A DNA stretch of 34,656 nt. Source: Pseudomonadota bacterium. Its GTDB lineage: Bacteria; Myxococcota_A; Polyangia; Fen-1088. The translations under genes were made by a program, and so were the position numbers. The stretch covers positions 1-34,656 of the forward strand of contig JAEXQJ010000274.1 in NCBI GenBank assembly GCA_023438785.1. Direction: 5' to 3'. Position 1 is the first letter of the stretch. Each line of letters begins with the position of its first letter. Shown here piece by piece: positions 20,333 to 30,039 of the stretch. Below the pieces are notes generated by a model that did not search any database, was not told the DNA's origin, and saw only the letters and a list, made by a program, of their open reading frames with translations.

Positions 20333-21958
20333 ATGATGAATGCAGCAATGGCCAGCGGTTCAGATAACCGAGCCCGGGGCCAGTCGGTCACGGCAAGCGG
20401 CCTGCATGCGGGCGGCCCGTTCGCACCGGCGCACACGCCCACGCCGCTGCCTTCGGTGCAGGCCTTCGCACGCCTGGGCCGCTATCAGATTCTCGCGCGC
20501 CTGGCCACGGGCGGGATGGCCGAGGTCTACTTGGCCCGCCACGGCGAGCTGAGCGGGTTCAAGACGCTGGTCGTGCTCAAGAAGGTGCTCCCCCATCTGG
20601 CGAGCAATCCCGCCTTCATCGCCATGTTCTTGGACGAGGCTCGCATCGCCTCGCTGCTCGATCACCCCAACATCGTCCGCATCTACGAGGTGGGCCGCGC
20701 CGACGAGGAGTACTTCCTCGCCATGGAGCTGGTGCAGGGCAAGCCGCTGTGGGCGCTCATTCGGCGTTCGGAGACACAGAAGGAGGGACTGGACTGCAAG
20801 TTGGCCGCGCTGGTGGCGTCGCAAGCGGCGGCAGGACTGCAACACGCCCACGATCTCAGGGACCCGACGGGCACGCCACTGGGGGTGGTCCACCGGGACG
20901 TGTCGCCACAAAACATCCTCATCTCCTTCGAGGGCTCGGTGAAGCTCATCGACTTCGGCGTGGCACGCGCCATGGGCCGACTCAACGAGACCGAGAGCGG
21001 GCGGATGAAGGGCAAGATCGGCTACATGGCGCCCGAACAGGCACGCGGCGAGCACGTGGATGCGCGGGCGGACATCTTCTCGCTGGGTGTCGTGCTGTGG
21101 GAGATGGTGACCGGACGACGCCTCTTCCGACGAGACCACGAGTTCGCCACCATGCGCGCCGTACTGGAGGATCGCATCGAGGCGCCCTCCCAGGTGGCGG
21201 CCGTGCCCAGAGACCTGGATGACATCGTGATGCGCGCCTTGGCCCGCGACGTGGGCAGCCGCTACCAGACCGCCGAGGAGATGCGCGTCGATCTGGACCA
21301 CTTCGTCTTCAAGTCGGGCGGGGCCACCTCGCGCGACGTGGCGACCATGATGAAGACGTGGTACGCCGCTGACTACGCCCAGTGGCAAACGGCCGCCCGT
21401 GTGGCCCTGGACATGCGTGAAAGCGATCCGCCCATCGAGATCATGTTCCCCAACCTAATGGGCGGACGCGCCAGCGGATCTCGCAGCAGCGTCTCCAATT
21501 TGCGGCTGACCGGTTCAAGCATCCGCTCGGTTCCCGTGGTCGCCACCTGGGACATGAGCAGCAAGATCATCACGCCGCCTCCGCCCCCGCCGCCGCTGCT
21601 CCTGGTTCCCAAGAAGAAGCGCCGGGGTGCCCCTTTCGCCGTTGGTGTGGCCGCCGTGGCGCTCGTGCTCGGTCTCGTCGCTTGGCTCGGGCTGTCGTCG
21701 CACGGCAGGACGCCGGCACAACCCGCCCCCGCTCCGGCGGAGCCGGTCAGGCCACGCGTCGAACCTTTGCCCATCCCCAGCCGCGCGAGCGCGGGCCCCC
21801 CACAGGTAGACGGCGAAACCACACGCCCCGCGGACAAAAAGGCGAGCGTGCGCACAACGAAACGAGCCATAATGCCAGGTGTTTCTCCGGCCAAGAACAA
21901 GCCGGCACACAGGCCCCAGCGCCAAAAGATGCCGCCCGCGCGACCCAACCCCTTCTGA
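20333..21958 (+). CDS. Ser/Thr protein kinase, single membrane span
   Basis: A 541-residue Hanks-type kinase. The kinase domain runs from about residue 44 to 320 with LATGGMAEVYLARH, ATP-binding Lys83 in VVLKKVL, catalytic Asp189 in HRDVSPQN, Asp207 in DFGVARAMG and GYMAPEQARG. This is the form common in myxobacterial kinases (HRDVSPQNILI). After a Pro-rich juxtamembrane region comes one membrane helix (about 435-455, FAVGVAAVALVLGLVAW). The remaining 85 residues outside are Pro/Lys-rich, with no recognised sensor domain. Starts at 20333, 20336 and 20348 are all possible; the first 40 residues are low-complexity. It is followed 14 bases later by a TPR membrane protein, a recurrent kinase-TPR pairing in this group. 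Confidence 0.92.
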   Translation: MMNAAMASGSDNRARGQSVTASGLHAGGPFAPAHTPTPLPSVQAFARLGRYQILARLATGGMAEVYLARHGELSGFKTLVVLKKVLPHLASNPAFIAMFLDEARIASLLDHPNIVRIYEVGRADEEYFLAMELVQGKPLWALIRRSETQKEGLDCKLAALVASQAAAGLQHAHDLRDPTGTPLGVVHRDVSPQNILISFEGSVKLIDFGVARAMGRLNETESGRMKGKIGYMAPEQARGEHVDARADIFSLGVVLWEMVTGRRLFRRDHEFATMRAVLEDRIEAPSQVAAVPRDLDDIVMRALARDVGSRYQTAEEMRVDLDHFVFKSGGATSRDVATMMKTWYAADYAQWQTAARVALDMRESDPPIEIMFPNLMGGRASGSRSSVSNLRLTGSSIRSVPVVATWDMSSKIITPPPPPPPLLLVPKKKRRGAPFAVGVAAVALVLGLVAWLGLSSHGRTPAQPAPAPAEPVRPRVEPLPIPSRASAGPPQVDGETTRPADKKASVRTTKRAIMPGVSPAKNKPAHRPQRQKMPPARPNPF

Positions 21959-21972
21959 GCCCACTTGGTGCC

Positions 21973-22872
21973 ATGAAACAAAACCATCGTCGTTCTCGCA
22001 CGCTGGCTCTCTCGCTGTTCTGCGGCCTGACCCTCCTGGGCACCACGGCCCGCGCGGACGAATGCCCGGCCAGCTCTCCGGAGCGCACCGAAGAACGTCG
22101 CGCCCTGGCCAAGCAGTGGTTCGCCACCGCGGAGGCCGCGGAGAAGGAAGGCGACGATGTGGAGGCGGTGCGCGCGTACGCCTGCTCGATGAAGATGGTC
22201 GCGCACGCCTTCACGGCCTACAACCTGGGCCGGGTGGCCGAGCGCTCTGGCGATCTGGAGCTGGCGCTCAAGTCGTACAAGGCCTATCTGACCCTCAAAG
22301 AGGATGCTAAGGACCGCGACGAGGTGCAGAGCCGGATCGATGCCCTGCAAGAAAAGATCGCCGCCGTGAAGGAGGCGCCGGCGGCCGAGGTGGCCGCGGC
22401 AGAGACAGAGACGAAGCCCGAGCAGGAGGCGGTCGCGCCCGTCGAGGAGACGTCCGAGCCGGTTGCCGAGGCGGAGCCCGCTCCTCCTCCTGAGCCGGTC
22501 ACGACCGTGCGCGAGAGAGCCCAGCCGGAGGAAGCGCCCGCTCCATCCCACCTGACGGAATGGGTGATCGGTGGCGTGGGCGTGGCAGCGCTGGCCACGG
22601 GCATCGTGCTGAACCTGAAGGCCCGCGGCAAGATGGATGACTGCAATTCGCTGGCGGACCGAAACATGCTCAAGTCAGCCAACGACGCGTGCGACAGCGC
22701 ACGGCCGCTGGCCTACGCCTCCTACGCCATGTTCGGCGCCGCGGCCGCGGCGGCCATCGTGGACAGCGTGCTGCTCATCCGGGGCCCGTCGAGCGATGTC
22801 ATCAGTACGGCCATGAGCGTGGGCTGGGCGCCAGGGATGCCCCTCACCCTCTCGGCCCGCGGTCGCTTCTGA
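21973..22872 (+). CDS. TPR-containing exported membrane protein
   Basis: A 299-residue protein. ATG 21973 begins a signal peptide ending TTARA-DE (about residue 27). Residues about 40-130 are two to three TPR-like helix pairs (FTAYNLGRVAERSGDLELALKSY). A Glu/Pro/Ala-rich disordered stretch (about 135-190) and two membrane helices (VIGGVGVAALATGIVL and YAMFGAAAAAAIVDSVLLI) follow. The arrangement is common downstream of Hanks-type kinases in Myxococcota. It is 14 bases after the kinase stop, so probably co-transcribed and a candidate kinase partner. No enzymatic motif is visible. The final residue is Phe, but there is no barrel pattern. Confidence 0.8.
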   Translation: MKQNHRRSRTLALSLFCGLTLLGTTARADECPASSPERTEERRALAKQWFATAEAAEKEGDDVEAVRAYACSMKMVAHAFTAYNLGRVAERSGDLELALKSYKAYLTLKEDAKDRDEVQSRIDALQEKIAAVKEAPAAEVAAAETETKPEQEAVAPVEETSEPVAEAEPAPPPEPVTTVRERAQPEEAPAPSHLTEWVIGGVGVAALATGIVLNLKARGKMDDCNSLADRNMLKSANDACDSARPLAYASYAMFGAAAAAAIVDSVLLIRGPSSDVISTAMSVGWAPGMPLTLSARGRF

Positions 22873-22936
22873 GGCACGCGGCGGCCTGGGGTGGTGAATC
22901 CACTCGCCCCTTGTGGGCCGGGGTGGCCGGTGGGAT

Positions 22937-23644
22937 ATGTTGGCGGCCTTGATGGACGTTCTCGAGCACGAGCCGGACCGAGAGCGGGAGTTGCAGGGGC
23001 TGTTGCGCCACGCCCGCGCGCTGGTGGGCGTAACCCTGGCCGAGTTGGCCGACGGGCTGGGCCTGCCCGTGCCCGTGGGCCGCGTGCGCACCAAGGGCTG
23101 GTCGGGCCAGATCATCGAGCGTGAGTTGGGTGCGGACGAAAGCAACGGGCGCGGTCAGGACTTCGCCGCCCTGGGCGTGGAGCTGAAGACCGTTCCCGTG
23201 GACGCGCACCTGCGGCCGCGCGAATCCACGGCCGTCTGTCAAATCGATCCCATCCTCATCGCCGGCGAATCCTGGGACACCAGCTACGTGCGCAGCAAGC
23301 TGACCCGCGTGCTGTGGGTGGCCCTGGAGGTCCCGGAGTCGGTCTCGTGCGTGGGGGATCGCCGGGTGGTGGCCGTGCGCTTGTGGACGCCGTCGGCCGC
23401 CGAGGAGGCCGCCTTGCGCGCCGACTTCGAGCTCTTCGTGCGTGGCTACTTTCGACAGGGCCGGGGCGACGAGATCTCCGGGCATCAGGGCCGCGTCCTG
23501 CAGGTCCGCCCCAAGGGCCGCAACGCCGCCGACCTGCGCGCCGCCTTCAATCGCGAAGGTCAGCCGGTGCAGATTGGCAAGTCGGGTTTCTACCTGCGCC
23601 CCGAGTTCGTTCGCCAAATCTTGCGAGACGGGGCCCATGCGTAG
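22937..23644 (+). CDS. mutH: MutH-family DNA mismatch repair endonuclease
   Basis: A 235-residue protein closely resembling E. coli MutH (229 residues) end to end. Catalytic residues Asp75, Glu82 and Lys84 lie in QDFAALGVELKTVPVD, which reproduces the E. coli D70/E77/K79 segment nearly verbatim. Glu61 corresponds to E. coli Glu56. The downstream VRSKLTRVLWV, VLQVRPKGRNA and GFYLRP also match family landmarks. The family nicks the unmethylated strand at hemimethylated GATC sites in MutS/MutL-dependent repair. That makes sense only if the cell also has a Dam-type methylase, which is not in this window. ATG 22937 is preferred; GTG 22913 and ATG 22952 are alternatives. It overlaps the following TolC-like gene by 8 bases and follows the TPR gene by 64. 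MutS and MutL are not seen here. Confidence 0.92.
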   Translation: MLAALMDVLEHEPDRERELQGLLRHARALVGVTLAELADGLGLPVPVGRVRTKGWSGQIIERELGADESNGRGQDFAALGVELKTVPVDAHLRPRESTAVCQIDPILIAGESWDTSYVRSKLTRVLWVALEVPESVSCVGDRRVVAVRLWTPSAAEEAALRADFELFVRGYFRQGRGDEISGHQGRVLQVRPKGRNAADLRAAFNREGQPVQIGKSGFYLRPEFVRQILRDGAHA

Positions 23645-25121
23645 GACGGCCCTGGCCCTGGGCGTGTTGTTGGTGTGCGGCGCCGCCCGCGCCGAATCAC
23701 TGTCCTTGCGCGAGGCCCTCCGGCGCGCCGTGGGCGGCAACCGCGATCTCCTCAAGGCCCGTGTGGCGGTGCAGATCGCTCAAGCCCAGGTGACCGCTGC
23801 CCAGGGGCACTTCGACCTTATCTCCAAAGGCGGCCTCAGCTACGGCCGCGAGGTCACGCCGGCTCTGTCCGACCAGGACGCGGTGGGCGGCGCCACGCGC
23901 ACGCTCGACTGGAATCTGGGCCTGTCACGCAACCTGGAGACGGGCGGAAGCCTGGCCTTGTCCCTGGACACCAGTCGGGTCGCCACCACGTCGCGCCTGC
24001 AGTCCGGGCAGGTTCTGGAGACTGACGACGTGGCGACGACGTTCTATGCCACGAACCTCAACCTGACCTTCACCCATCCGCTGTGGCGCGGTCTGGGCGC
24101 GCAGATCGCCACGGCCCAGCTTCGCAGACAGCGCGTCGCCGAGAGCGAGTCCCTGCTGAACCGCCAGATGCAAGCGGCCAACGCCGTTCGCGACGTGGTC
24201 ACGGCGTATTGGGAACTGGCCTATGCCACGCAAATGGTGGGCATCGCCCGCTCGGCCGTGAACCTGGCCGAGGAGCAGCTTCGCGCCACCCAGGCCCTCA
24301 TCGAGGTCGGCCGCCTGGCCACGGTGGATGCAGCCGCCGTGGAACGCGCCATCGGCCAACGCCAACAAGGACTGGCGCTGGCCGAGCAGGACCTCTACCT
24401 GCGTGGCCTGGAATTGCGTCGTCTGCTGGGCCAGCCGGTGGAGCCCGGTACGCCGAGCCTGGAGGCCGGGGACGCCCCTGAGGCTTCGGGCAGCACGCTG
24501 GACGTGGCCGCCGAAATCCAACTCGCCCTCGACAACAACCCGCAACTGCGCGCCTTGCGCATGGGCACCAAGCTGTCGCAGATCGACGTGCAGATGGCCC
24601 AGGACACCCTCCACCCTCGTCTGGACTTCGTGGGCCAGGTGGGCTCGGCGGGGCGCCGCGTGGGCTTGGCGGAGTCATTCTCCCAACTGGGCCAGACCGA
24701 GAACCTGGGGTGGGTCGCGGGGCTCACTTTCGAGGTGCCGCTGGAGAACCGCACCGCGCGCGGGCAGATGCAGGCGGCGCGCCTGGCCCAGGTGGCCACC
24801 CAACTGGATGCAGAGACCTTGAGCCTCCAGTTGCGAGAGCTGGTCTTGCGGCTGGCGACCAGCGCCCGCACGGCGGCAACGCGCGTGCAGCTCGCGCAGC
24901 GCGAGGTGGGTTTCGCGCAGATCAACCTGGATGCGGAGAGGGCGCGGTTCTCCGTGGGCCGCGCCACCAACAACGACGTTCTGCTGCGCCAACAGGAACT
25001 AAAAGACGCGGAGACGCGCGTGGTACGGGCCCAGGTAGACCTGCTGTCCGCCGATGCAGCCCTAGCCGCGGCCACCGCTGAAATCCTGGGGCGATACGAC
25101 ATGGAGCTCACAGGACTGTAG
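23637..25121 (+). CDS. TolC-family outer-membrane efflux protein
   Basis: A 494-residue protein with a signal peptide (ALALGVLLVCGAARA-ES, cleavage near 20). It has the two-fold repeated long alpha-helical plus beta-strand plan of the OEP family. The first repeat opens with LSLREALRRAVGGNRDLLKAR and the second with AAEIQLALDNNPQLRALR. Long heptad-rich helices (NLAEEQLRATQALIEVGRL, LQLRELVLRLATSARTAATRVQLAQREV) and the terminal RFSVGRATNNDVLLRQQEL motif are typical. The protein forms the trimeric outer-membrane channel of a tripartite exporter. No inner-membrane pump or adaptor gene is adjacent, so the cargo is unknown. It overlaps mutH by 8 bases (23637-23644), a translational coupling without obvious biological logic. 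Confidence 0.9.
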   Translation: MRRTALALGVLLVCGAARAESLSLREALRRAVGGNRDLLKARVAVQIAQAQVTAAQGHFDLISKGGLSYGREVTPALSDQDAVGGATRTLDWNLGLSRNLETGGSLALSLDTSRVATTSRLQSGQVLETDDVATTFYATNLNLTFTHPLWRGLGAQIATAQLRRQRVAESESLLNRQMQAANAVRDVVTAYWELAYATQMVGIARSAVNLAEEQLRATQALIEVGRLATVDAAAVERAIGQRQQGLALAEQDLYLRGLELRRLLGQPVEPGTPSLEAGDAPEASGSTLDVAAEIQLALDNNPQLRALRMGTKLSQIDVQMAQDTLHPRLDFVGQVGSAGRRVGLAESFSQLGQTENLGWVAGLTFEVPLENRTARGQMQAARLAQVATQLDAETLSLQLRELVLRLATSARTAATRVQLAQREVGFAQINLDAERARFSVGRATNNDVLLRQQELKDAETRVVRAQVDLLSADAALAAATAEILGRYDMELTGL

Positions 25122-25261
25122 AGCGCCGGCCACCCACGGCGTGGCGCCCTCGCAACCTGGGATGCCCCGCGGAGGGCGCAAGAGCCGGCTCGCGCTGCCG
25201 GCCCTGCAGACGTATGCTGGCCCAGCCGGTCCCCCAAGAAATCCCGGCGGAGCGATAGCAC

Positions 25262-26824
<1,563 letters not shown>

Positions 26825-26841
26825 CCCCGGCTCGCGTGCTG

Positions 26842-26888
26842 CGCGTGGTGGCTTCACGCGACCCACTTCCGGAAGGTGGGACTTCCGG
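26842..26888. other. Two GC hairpins and a direct repeat after leuA
   Basis: CGCGTG (26842-26847) pairs with CACGCG (26855-26860) around a 7-base loop. Immediately after, CCCAC (26862-26866) pairs with GTGGG (26876-26880) around TTCCGGAAG. The sequence ACTTCCGG occurs at 26865-26872 and again at 26881-26888, a direct repeat with a 16-base period. There is no T-run, so this is not a classical intrinsic terminator. It could be a transcription-end structure for leuA or an operator for the gene starting at 26904. Confidence 0.3.
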
Positions 26889-26903
26889 GTAGCGTGACGT
26901 GCA

Positions 26904-27824
26904 ATGCTGGAATTCACGTGCGACGACACACTCGACAGGCGTTCGACCTCGCCCGCGGCCCGGGTCTCTCTCGTGGAGGGGGGATCGCCGTCGGGGCTGG
27001 CTCGTGGGCTCTCGTTCCTCGCGCTGGCAACGCTGGTCTCCGCCTGCGCACCGACCCTCTCCAGCATGACGCCCGCGGAGGTGGCGCGGCCACAGCACGT
27101 CCAGGCGGAGATGGGCATGGACGTCTCCGTGCCGACGAACGCGCTGAACGATCTGGTCTCCGCGGGTGAGTCGCTGGCCGACAGTCAGGCGCCCTTGGGC
27201 ACCGAGGATCAGCGCCGGTTGCTCCGCGCGGGCGCCGCGCTCGCGCTGAACCCGCCCAGCGTCAACGCTCACGTGGGTGTCGGGGTGGGCATCGGCCATG
27301 GCGCCGAGGTCCAGGGCAGGTTGGTGAGCGGCGGCTGGCGCCTCGGGGGTCGCTACCAATTCCTCAACGCCAAGGATCACGGCATCGATCTCAGCGCGGG
27401 TCTGGGGATTGGACGCACCTCGTGGACCATCGGCACTGACACCCTCGAGCCGATCCTGGAATTCGACGACTACACCCGCTGGCAGGTCGACGTCCCAATC
27501 CTGCTCGGCGCGAGCGGCAGTTGGTACCGCTGGTGGGGCGGTCCCCGCATCCTGGTCGGAAGCTACAGCGCCGGGATGACACTCTCTCAATCCAGTGAGG
27601 GGACGCGCTATGGCGTCGACCTGACTGGGAAGAGCGCCTATTTCGGTGGTCAGCTCGGCGGGGCACTGGGCTACAAACACATTTTCTTCGCTGCGGAGCT
27701 GACCGTGGTGCGCTTCTCCACGGACGCCAAGCTCAGGACCCACGGAGCCGAGGCTGGGGACTTCACGACCAGCGTCTCCGGAGCCGTGGTCTACCCCGCG
27801 CTCGGGCTGATGGGAGACTTCTGA
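26904..27824 (+). CDS. Lipoprotein with outer-membrane barrel-like domain
   Basis: A 306-residue protein. The first Met gives an N-terminus with a long polar stretch before LALATLVSAC (Cys48). A GTG at 26973 would give a normal 25-residue lipoprotein signal, so that start is a real alternative. After a polar helix region (about 60-110), alternating aromatic and hydrophobic strands (HVGVGVGIGHGAEVQGRLV, WRLGGRYQFLN, YFGGQLGGALGYKHIFF) continue to the terminal GDF, suggesting a small barrel. The final Phe supports outer-membrane targeting. A lipidated N-terminus plus a barrel is unusual. No function recognised. It is 79 bases after leuA and not clearly part of its operon. Confidence 0.7.
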   Translation: MLEFTCDDTLDRRSTSPAARVSLVEGGSPSGLARGLSFLALATLVSACAPTLSSMTPAEVARPQHVQAEMGMDVSVPTNALNDLVSAGESLADSQAPLGTEDQRRLLRAGAALALNPPSVNAHVGVGVGIGHGAEVQGRLVSGGWRLGGRYQFLNAKDHGIDLSAGLGIGRTSWTIGTDTLEPILEFDDYTRWQVDVPILLGASGSWYRWWGGPRILVGSYSAGMTLSQSSEGTRYGVDLTGKSAYFGGQLGGALGYKHIFFAAELTVVRFSTDAKLRTHGAEAGDFTTSVSGAVVYPALGLMGDF

Positions 27825-28039
27825 CACTCTCGTGTGAGGGTCTTGCGGGCACGCGCCAGCACCGATCTGCAGGTGCGGCGACCGCGGCGCATCTGGCCGC
27901 CAAGCCGCGTTCCAGCGATCCTCTGGCGCCGCTCCGGCCGCCGGCTCACGATAAGAGGCGTGACCTGACCCGCCAGACGGCACCGAGCTCTTCGACAAGC
28001 CTCCTAGAATCCGTGCCCTCATCGTCCACGAGGTGAACC
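27825..28039. other. Intergenic region, 215 bases
   Basis: I see no coding potential, tandem repeat or clear promoter here. AGGTG at 28031 is the ribosome site of the following gene, which starts at 28040. Confidence 0.5.
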
Positions 28040-29452
28040 ATGCACGCCGTCAGTTTCCCGGCTTCCCAGGACCTGGAGAAACGAGATGTCGCTCGCCCAC
28101 CTCTGAGTCGCCGCCATGAGCCGCCAGAGGACGCCCATGGCACGCCCCGGCGCACCCTCGCGCTGGCTGCGCTCCTCTTGGGCGGGCAAGCGGCATGCGG
28201 CGGGATGCCCATCGAGGCGCCACAGGTCGGGTCGATCTACGACATCGCTCAACTGGCCCCTGGATGGACGGGAGAAATCGTGGCCACGGTGGAGCAAAGC
28301 TACGCAGGCTGGGACGTGGAGATCGGTGACGCCGATGGGGATGGCCGTCCCGAAATCCTCACCGGAACGGCGCCGGATAGCTGGCTGCAGCTCCATCGAT
28401 GGAGAGACGGAGCCTGGCAGACCCGGACGTTGATGACCGAGACAGCGGGAAATGGCGCAGGCCTGCTCCTCGGTGTCAGGGTGGTCGACGTGGAGCGAGA
28501 CGGCGTCCCCGAGATTCTGGCTGGCACCGGGCAGGACGGCGGTGGCACGGCCTGGCTCCACGTCCTGCAGACCGACGGAGAGAGCATCACGGGACGGACA
28601 TCCCTGCGTGCGCCCGAGAACACGAGTAGCTACACCCATGGACTGGCCACGGCCGACCTGGACGGCGACGGCCTGGTCGAGGTCATAAGCGCGTATTGTG
28701 GCAACGGCGAGGTCATTCGCTACGACGTGGCCCCGCAACTCGCCAGCATCGCCAGCCGCAAGGTTCTGCAGCTCTCGGGATCGGGCGAGGACGCCTGGCT
28801 CTCCGATGTCGACGGTGACGGAGCCGTGGAGCTCGTGCTGTCCAACGGTTTCCGCGCCGGCAAGGCGCGCGTTCAGATACACGATTTGGATCCGACGACC
28901 GGCGATCCTCAGCCCAAGCCCCGCGTGGTCATCGATGGTTTCGATGGTGAACGCGCCTTCTACGCATCGCTGGCCGTGGGAGACATGGATGACGACGGGC
29001 GACCGGAGCTGGTGGTCGGCTGGAAGGCCGTACAGACCGTAAACGAGGCCAGTCTGGTCGCGTACCACATCGAGGGGCAGAGCGCGAAGCTGGCGTACGT
29101 GCTCACACGCAAGGACCCCGAGTTGGATTTGGGTTACTTCGAAAAGATGATTGCTTTCGCCGACGTCGACGATGATGGCCGCACCGAAGTTCTGGTGAGC
29201 ACCCGGGGCGATGGCCTCTCGGAGAGCATCCCCAGTCTGGGCCTCGGCCACGTGCTGGCATTCCGTGTGGAACGAGATGGCCACGTCAGCCGGCAACAGG
29301 TCGTGGCGTTCAACCGCGACCTCGTGGGCTCATCGTGGCTGGCGGTCGGGGACGCCGACGGCGATGGTCGCACGGAGGTCGTCCTGGCGACGGGCAGCGG
29401 CGAGCGCACGAGGAGAGGCACATCCTGGGTGGTGGCTCTGCGACACGACTAG
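28040..29452 (+). CDS. Seven-repeat FG-GAP/VCBS beta-propeller lipoprotein
   Basis: A 470-residue exported protein. ATG 28040 has GAGGTG 4 bases upstream. The signal region is long (about 53 residues), with Arg-Arg before LALAALLLGGQAAC (Cys53), so Tat-type or lipoprotein export is possible. Seven calcium-loop repeats follow at about 60-residue spacing: DADGDGRPEIL, DVERDGVPEIL, DLDGDGLVEVI, DVDGDGAVELV, DMDDDGRPELV, DVDDDGRTEVL and DADGDGRTEVV. This gives a complete integrin-alpha-like seven-bladed propeller. The second loop has lost the usual Asp/Gly pattern (DVERDG) and may not bind calcium. Such proteins act as surface adhesins or scaffolds. No other domain is present, and the ligand is unknown. 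Confidence 0.9.
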   Translation: MHAVSFPASQDLEKRDVARPPLSRRHEPPEDAHGTPRRTLALAALLLGGQAACGGMPIEAPQVGSIYDIAQLAPGWTGEIVATVEQSYAGWDVEIGDADGDGRPEILTGTAPDSWLQLHRWRDGAWQTRTLMTETAGNGAGLLLGVRVVDVERDGVPEILAGTGQDGGGTAWLHVLQTDGESITGRTSLRAPENTSSYTHGLATADLDGDGLVEVISAYCGNGEVIRYDVAPQLASIASRKVLQLSGSGEDAWLSDVDGDGAVELVLSNGFRAGKARVQIHDLDPTTGDPQPKPRVVIDGFDGERAFYASLAVGDMDDDGRPELVVGWKAVQTVNEASLVAYHIEGQSAKLAYVLTRKDPELDLGYFEKMIAFADVDDDGRTEVLVSTRGDGLSESIPSLGLGHVLAFRVERDGHVSRQQVVAFNRDLVGSSWLAVGDADGDGRTEVVLATGSGERTRRGTSWVVALRHD

Positions 29453-29562
29453 CGGACGGATCTCCCGCGCTCGAATGCTCACGCCCTGCCTGAGCCAGCC
29501 TCCCGTGGCTTTGATTGCGGGCCCCGCGCGGAGAGCCTCGGCGGGCGAGGAGGTCGCGCCGC

Positions 29563-30030
29563 CTACTCGGCCCGCGTGCTGCGCGCGATGTCTTCCCAGG
29601 TGGGGACGCCGCGGCGGGTGGTCACGGTGACAATGGACAGATGCAGTTCCACGCGGCGCACGGCCGTGGTGTGGTGGTAGACGCGGGAGCGGCCGCGCAC
29701 CGTCTCGAAGACGGCCATCGCTCCGGGCCGCGGGAAGGGGTAGCTCATCTCAACCACGTCGTCGTTGCTGAAGTGTCCGCCTACCAAGCGCGCGCCGATG
29801 TAGGGGCTCGAAGCCAGGGCTTCGCCGCGTGCGCTCTTGCGGACCTCGCAACAGCGCAATGTCGAGTCGAGCACGTATACGTGATTCTTCGTGTAGATCT
29901 CGACGGCCTTGGTCAGCTTGCCTTGACACGGGCGAGAGCCGCGTTCGTAGGTGACGTGGACGTCGATGAGCGGCTCATGGCTGGATTCCCGATCGGGCGG
30001 GGGCGGGGCGGGCAATCGAAGCGTGGGCAC
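29563..30030 (-). CDS. Hypothetical protein, last gene of the rluD-pgeF operon
   Basis: A 155-residue protein I do not recognise. The GTG start at 30030 lies 9 bases after the stop of the laccase-domain gene, so it is the last gene of that operon. No signal peptide or membrane helix. The middle (VTYERGSRPCQGKLTKAVEI, YVLDSTLRCCEVRKS, RLVGGHFSNDDVVEM) has an all-beta look that loosely resembles PilZ-like or other small barrel folds, but I see no PilZ RxxxR/DxSxxG motif. There are three Cys residues. Third-position GC is only moderate. Confidence 0.6.
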   Translation of the reverse strand: MPTLRLPAPPPPDRESSHEPLIDVHVTYERGSRPCQGKLTKAVEIYTKNHVYVLDSTLRCCEVRKSARGEALASSPYIGARLVGGHFSNDDVVEMSYPFPRPGAMAVFETVRGRSRVYHHTTAVRRVELHLSIVTVTTRRGVPTWEDIARSTRAE

Positions 30031-30039
30031 GCCGCGATA

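Noticed and set aside
25122..25261. Leucine attenuator or T-box before leuA
   Set aside because: No Leu-rich leader reading, T-box core or terminator/antiterminator pair is visible; only an imperfect GC hairpin.
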